This document shows positions 61,010-64,000 of a DNA stretch of 64,000 nucleotides, one piece after another. Every line of letters starts with the position of its first letter. Within the stretch, counting starts at the first letter, position 1. The translations under genes and the position numbers were made by a program. Below the pieces are notes generated by a model that was given only the letters and a program-made list of their open reading frames with translations, made no database searches and was not told the origin of the DNA. This stretch comes from Viscum album. Taxonomy: Eukaryota; Streptophyta; Magnoliopsida; Santalales; Viscaceae. The stretch covers positions 1,187,438,357-1,187,502,356 of the forward strand of contig OY728152.1 in assembly GCA_963277665.1 (NCBI GenBank), given 5' to 3'.

Positions 61010-61790
61010 TTCTTTTAAGTACACTATTTTATGTCATTCCTTTTAAAGCTAATCTTTCTTGTTATTGGGATGTTCGTTTATATTACTCTTACAGTAATTT
61101 TTATTGTTCATATGATGAGAGACCCTATTCTCTCTCATCAATCCATTTGGGAAGTTTTGAGTGGCGTCGTTAGGCTGCCCAATTTTCGTGAGAGATCTAA
61201 CCTCTCTCTTTCATTTTAAGTCTCTCCTTTATGTCACTTATTTTAAGCTCCTCTTTGTTATGTTGGGGGATGTTATTTTATATTACTATTTAGTTAAACA
61301 TTATGTTAATATTATAAGATACCCTATTTGATCTCATCAATCCATTTTCGTATGTTTTAAGTGGCGCCCTTAGGCTGCCGAGTTTTCATAGGTGTTTTTC
61401 ATCTCAATTTTATTCCCGTGAGATTTATGCAACATTTTCCACCATTTCCTTTGATTGGTGTATTTACATCCAATTATTATACTCTTTGTGTAATATTATT
61501 TCATTTATGGGTAATTACATATTCATTGTATGACCCTTTATCAATGGGGTGTATGTTTCACAAGTAACACAAGTCAGTAAGGGAACCTTTCACCCTCCCC
61601 TTTTTAAAAGACTTCTTTTGTTATGTCTTTTAATTCACATTCTATTATGTTGGTATATGTACTTATATATCCTTATTGATGTAAATTTTATGTCCAAGTT
61701 ATGAGATACCCTTTTTATCTCTCATCAACTCTTTTTCTGAATTTTGAAGTGACGTCGTTAGGCTGTCGAATTTTTGCAAGGGAACCTCTT
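61010..61790 (+). repeat. Four tandem units of about 200 bp in 3' LTR
   Basis: Counterpart of 44637-45430; closing motifs 'cgtcgttaggctgcccaatt', 'cgcccttaggctgccgagtt' and 'cgtcgttaggctgtcgaatt' at about 61166, 61365 and 61754. Confidence 0.75.
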
Positions 61791-63011
61791 AACCCAATTT
61801 TGATTCTTTGGGATAAACTTGTACTCCTTGAATATGTAATTATATGAATATGTGTGAATGTCCTCTGATTGTTTTACACTTAATATCCACTTATATTTGG
61901 TGTATTTGTTTGTCACACATAATTATGTAATTGATTTATCCTTAATCTAAGGATATCGTCTTTGTATGGGACTTCGTCTCAATCTCCATTCATTGAGGCA
62001 TATTTTGGTTTATACACAACCTTCTTTTATATGGTGTATAAACCCCTTTGACCTTTATGTTTATCCAATAGGAATCTTATTTATATGAAGCGTTTTACTA
62101 AATCAAAAAAGGGAATTTTTTTTCCGTACATCTGCGGCAACAATGACTTCTCCGCCGCTGTGACGATTATTTGTGTTTCGGCTTCCTCTACAAGACTTAC
62201 CATTTTTTAAAGAAAAATAAATACCATGTTTTAATTTTCTTTTATTTTGGTATTGAAAATGGTTTTCATAATGTTTTTATATCAATGTGTTGTATTGATA
62301 TCTTGTGATTGAAAAGTTGAAAAGTTATGTTTCCTTTATTCATGTTTTATATGATACGATTATGTTATGGTTCATGGGCATTATTATGAATACGGGTGAT
62401 TCCGTGAAAAACTAAGGGCGGGTGAGCCCGATATAGCTCTCCAATGAATTGGGTAACACGAAGGAGTGAAATATTAAGGTTTCTCTGAACAGATTTAGGG
62501 AATATACTGTGGTGGGTATTCCAAACGTAACCAAGTGGGTTACTCCCTATGTAAGAATGTTATGAATGCCTCAAGTTACCTTTTATGTCTTTTGATTTCT
62601 ATGATTTATTTAGGATTTGATATGCCTATGTTTTATGGGTAATGTATGATTTCATTCTTATATATATATGAACTTGTGTTTCCTTTCCATATTTTTATAA
62701 CCCTTACTGAGCTTTTTATGCTCACCCCATGTTTTTTTTTGAAATGTTTTTCACAGGTCAAGGGAAAGGTATATTATATGATGATGGTGTCAAGGAAGTG
62801 TCATGAAATAATCCATGCTTTATTTTTTTAAATATGTTTCTATTTATGGGAGAAAATATATACTATATTTTATGTAACCACTTTATTTAAATGTGGAATG
62901 TAATGCAAGTTTTATGATCTAATTCTCTAAAACTCCAAACCGGAAAAGATCTCAAATGTGTAATCTTGTAATAACTCAAGATTAAGTAAGTTTTAAGGCT
63001 GGGGCCTTATA

Positions 63012-64000
63012 TAAACATTCCACTCATTACATACCTTATCACTATGCAGCTATAATCTCCAATGTTCTATAGAATAATGATTAAAAATCATGTAGGAATG
63101 TGTTGTTATTTCATAAGAATCAATTAATTCATGATGTGTTATATTCTCCAATCGTCATTTGATCGTACACTATTGTTTCTAAATTATTCCAACTTATGTC
63201 TACTCATCTCTCCTCACCTTCCTTTTTTTATCTCACATTTTATGAAAATAATTTCATTGGATTATAGGTTTCCAATATTAGATGCCAATATTAATTATTT
63301 ATATGGTGTAAGAATTCAATAAAATCAGGTTTATGATGAAATTCAATATTATTTGGATACTAAAAGTCAGATTTTAAAAATTCAACTCCACTTAGTGTAT
63401 AGATATTTCAACAATGGTAGAAATTTTGTATAATAATCCTTTATTTATTTATTATTACATTGTGATTATTTCAAAGAGACTTTTTCATATTAATAATAAT
63501 ATAATAATATTTTTATTATCTATATTACATTTAATGACACAGTGTAATTAGGTGTTGAAAAAAATTACATATGGTTTGGAATCATCATTAATATAAATAT
63601 AATTGTTCAAAATTATTCCTATTTTCAATAGAATATATAACTCCCATATTTATTTCTATTATGTTGATAAATAATAAATTTTTTTAATTAAACTAATAGA
63701 TATCAATAATTTTGTACTAAAATATTTTTTAATGGATATTTCATTCAGTGTCTAAATAATGGTGGGAAATGATGGTCTATTCTAAAAAATTATTCTCAAT
63801 ATTATATTATACCACAGTTGTAATTATATATTTTGTAGGGAACTATTGTCTTCTTAGTTCAATGTTGTCTTGATAATAAATTAATGATGTTAACCCATAC
63901 TATAAATAAATTTTTTTTGAGGAATATTAGGATTTAGGATCTTGGATCGGTCATTCTAGTAAAGTTATATCGTCATATCCAATCAAGATGATATTATTCT
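63012..64000. other. AT-rich sequence, no gene recognised
   Basis: Right flank of the LARD-like element. Only one frame of 63 codons (63131-63322, plus) and no known domain. Probably older repeat DNA. Confidence 0.5.

Larger units (their letters stand above)
41868..63011 (+). mobile_element. LARD-like long-LTR element, interrupted by younger Ty3
   Basis: Two LTRs of about 4.78 kb (41868-46642; and 48268-50019 plus 59985-63011) flank just 1625 bp of internal DNA. The LTRs start 'tataacacccc' or 'tgtaacacccc' and both end 'ggggccttata'. A primer site follows the left LTR and a clear polypurine tract comes before the right one, so orientation is plus. No pol is present, so it fits the LARD class (long LTRs, no proteins), which depends on enzymes from other elements. 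The flanks 'tgatc' and 'taaac' agree at three of five positions, compatible with a worn target duplication. Same family as LTRs 1-3, shown by TATA, sub-repeats and splice-like sites. Confidence 0.82.
59985..63011 (+). repeat. 3' LTR of LARD-like element, right part
   Basis: Continues the LTR broken at 50019; matches 43620-46642. Contains the donor-like site at 60037, acceptor-like site ending at 62756, and both arrays. Ends 'ggggccttata' at 63011. Open frames of about 60 codons, such as 61031-61219, repeat those of the other LTR. Confidence 0.85.

Overview
The window is nuclear DNA of a land plant with a large, repeat-rich genome, probably a seed plant; the species cannot be named from it. 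Evidence: plant-type Ty3/gypsy retrotransposons of the Tekay/Del type (gag, protease, RT, RNase H, integrase, chromodomain-like tail) with initiator-Met-tRNA primer sites, plant L1-type LINEs that end in an RNase H domain, and a plant 5S rRNA fragment inside LTRs. I found no intact host gene. Nearly all of the sequence is transposable-element DNA of different ages, and most open frames are chance frames in decayed elements. || Layout. (1) 1-2339: AT-rich, nothing recognised. (2) 2340-11310: minus-strand Ty3 relic with LTRs of about 2.2 kb (the left copy truncated) around broken gag-PR-RT-RH-IN-chromodomain. (3) 11311-39713: plus-strand composite of an old long-LTR Ty3 family, with three LTRs (11311-14466, 26933-30763, 35495-39713) and two internal regions. 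The first internal region holds a nest of minus-strand LINEs: LINE A (about 16480-25030) interrupted by LINE B (about 16860-22430), which itself carries a 297-bp insert with an open frame (19754-20050). The second has recognisable PR, RT, RNase H and integrase. (4) 39714-41867: AT-rich, nothing recognised. (5) 41868-63011: a younger member of the same long-LTR family, with 4.78-kb LTRs and only 1.6 kb of internal DNA (LARD-like), holding a tRNA-like SINE head. (6) 50020-59979: the youngest insertion, a GC-rich minus-strand Tekay-like element with 3.77-kb LTRs, sitting in the 3' LTR of element 5 and flanked by an exact 5-bp duplication GAATT. Its pol is deleted from protease to the integrase C-terminus. 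(7) 63012-64000: AT-rich, nothing recognised. || The order of insertion is readable. The Ty3 composite and its LINEs are oldest (stops every few codons, CpG nearly gone), the LARD-like element is intermediate (LTRs differ by very roughly a tenth), and the GC-rich element is recent (LTRs nearly identical, CpG-rich). The most unusual features are a 5S rRNA fragment with its internal promoter region in both LTRs of the young element, sub-repeats of about 195 bp that persist in all five LTRs of the older family, conserved TATA and splice-like sites that would place a 2.7-kb intron inside the LTR, and a small unidentified open segment inserted in LINE B. None of the elements seen here encodes a complete protein set, so any present mobility would depend on proteins from elsewhere.
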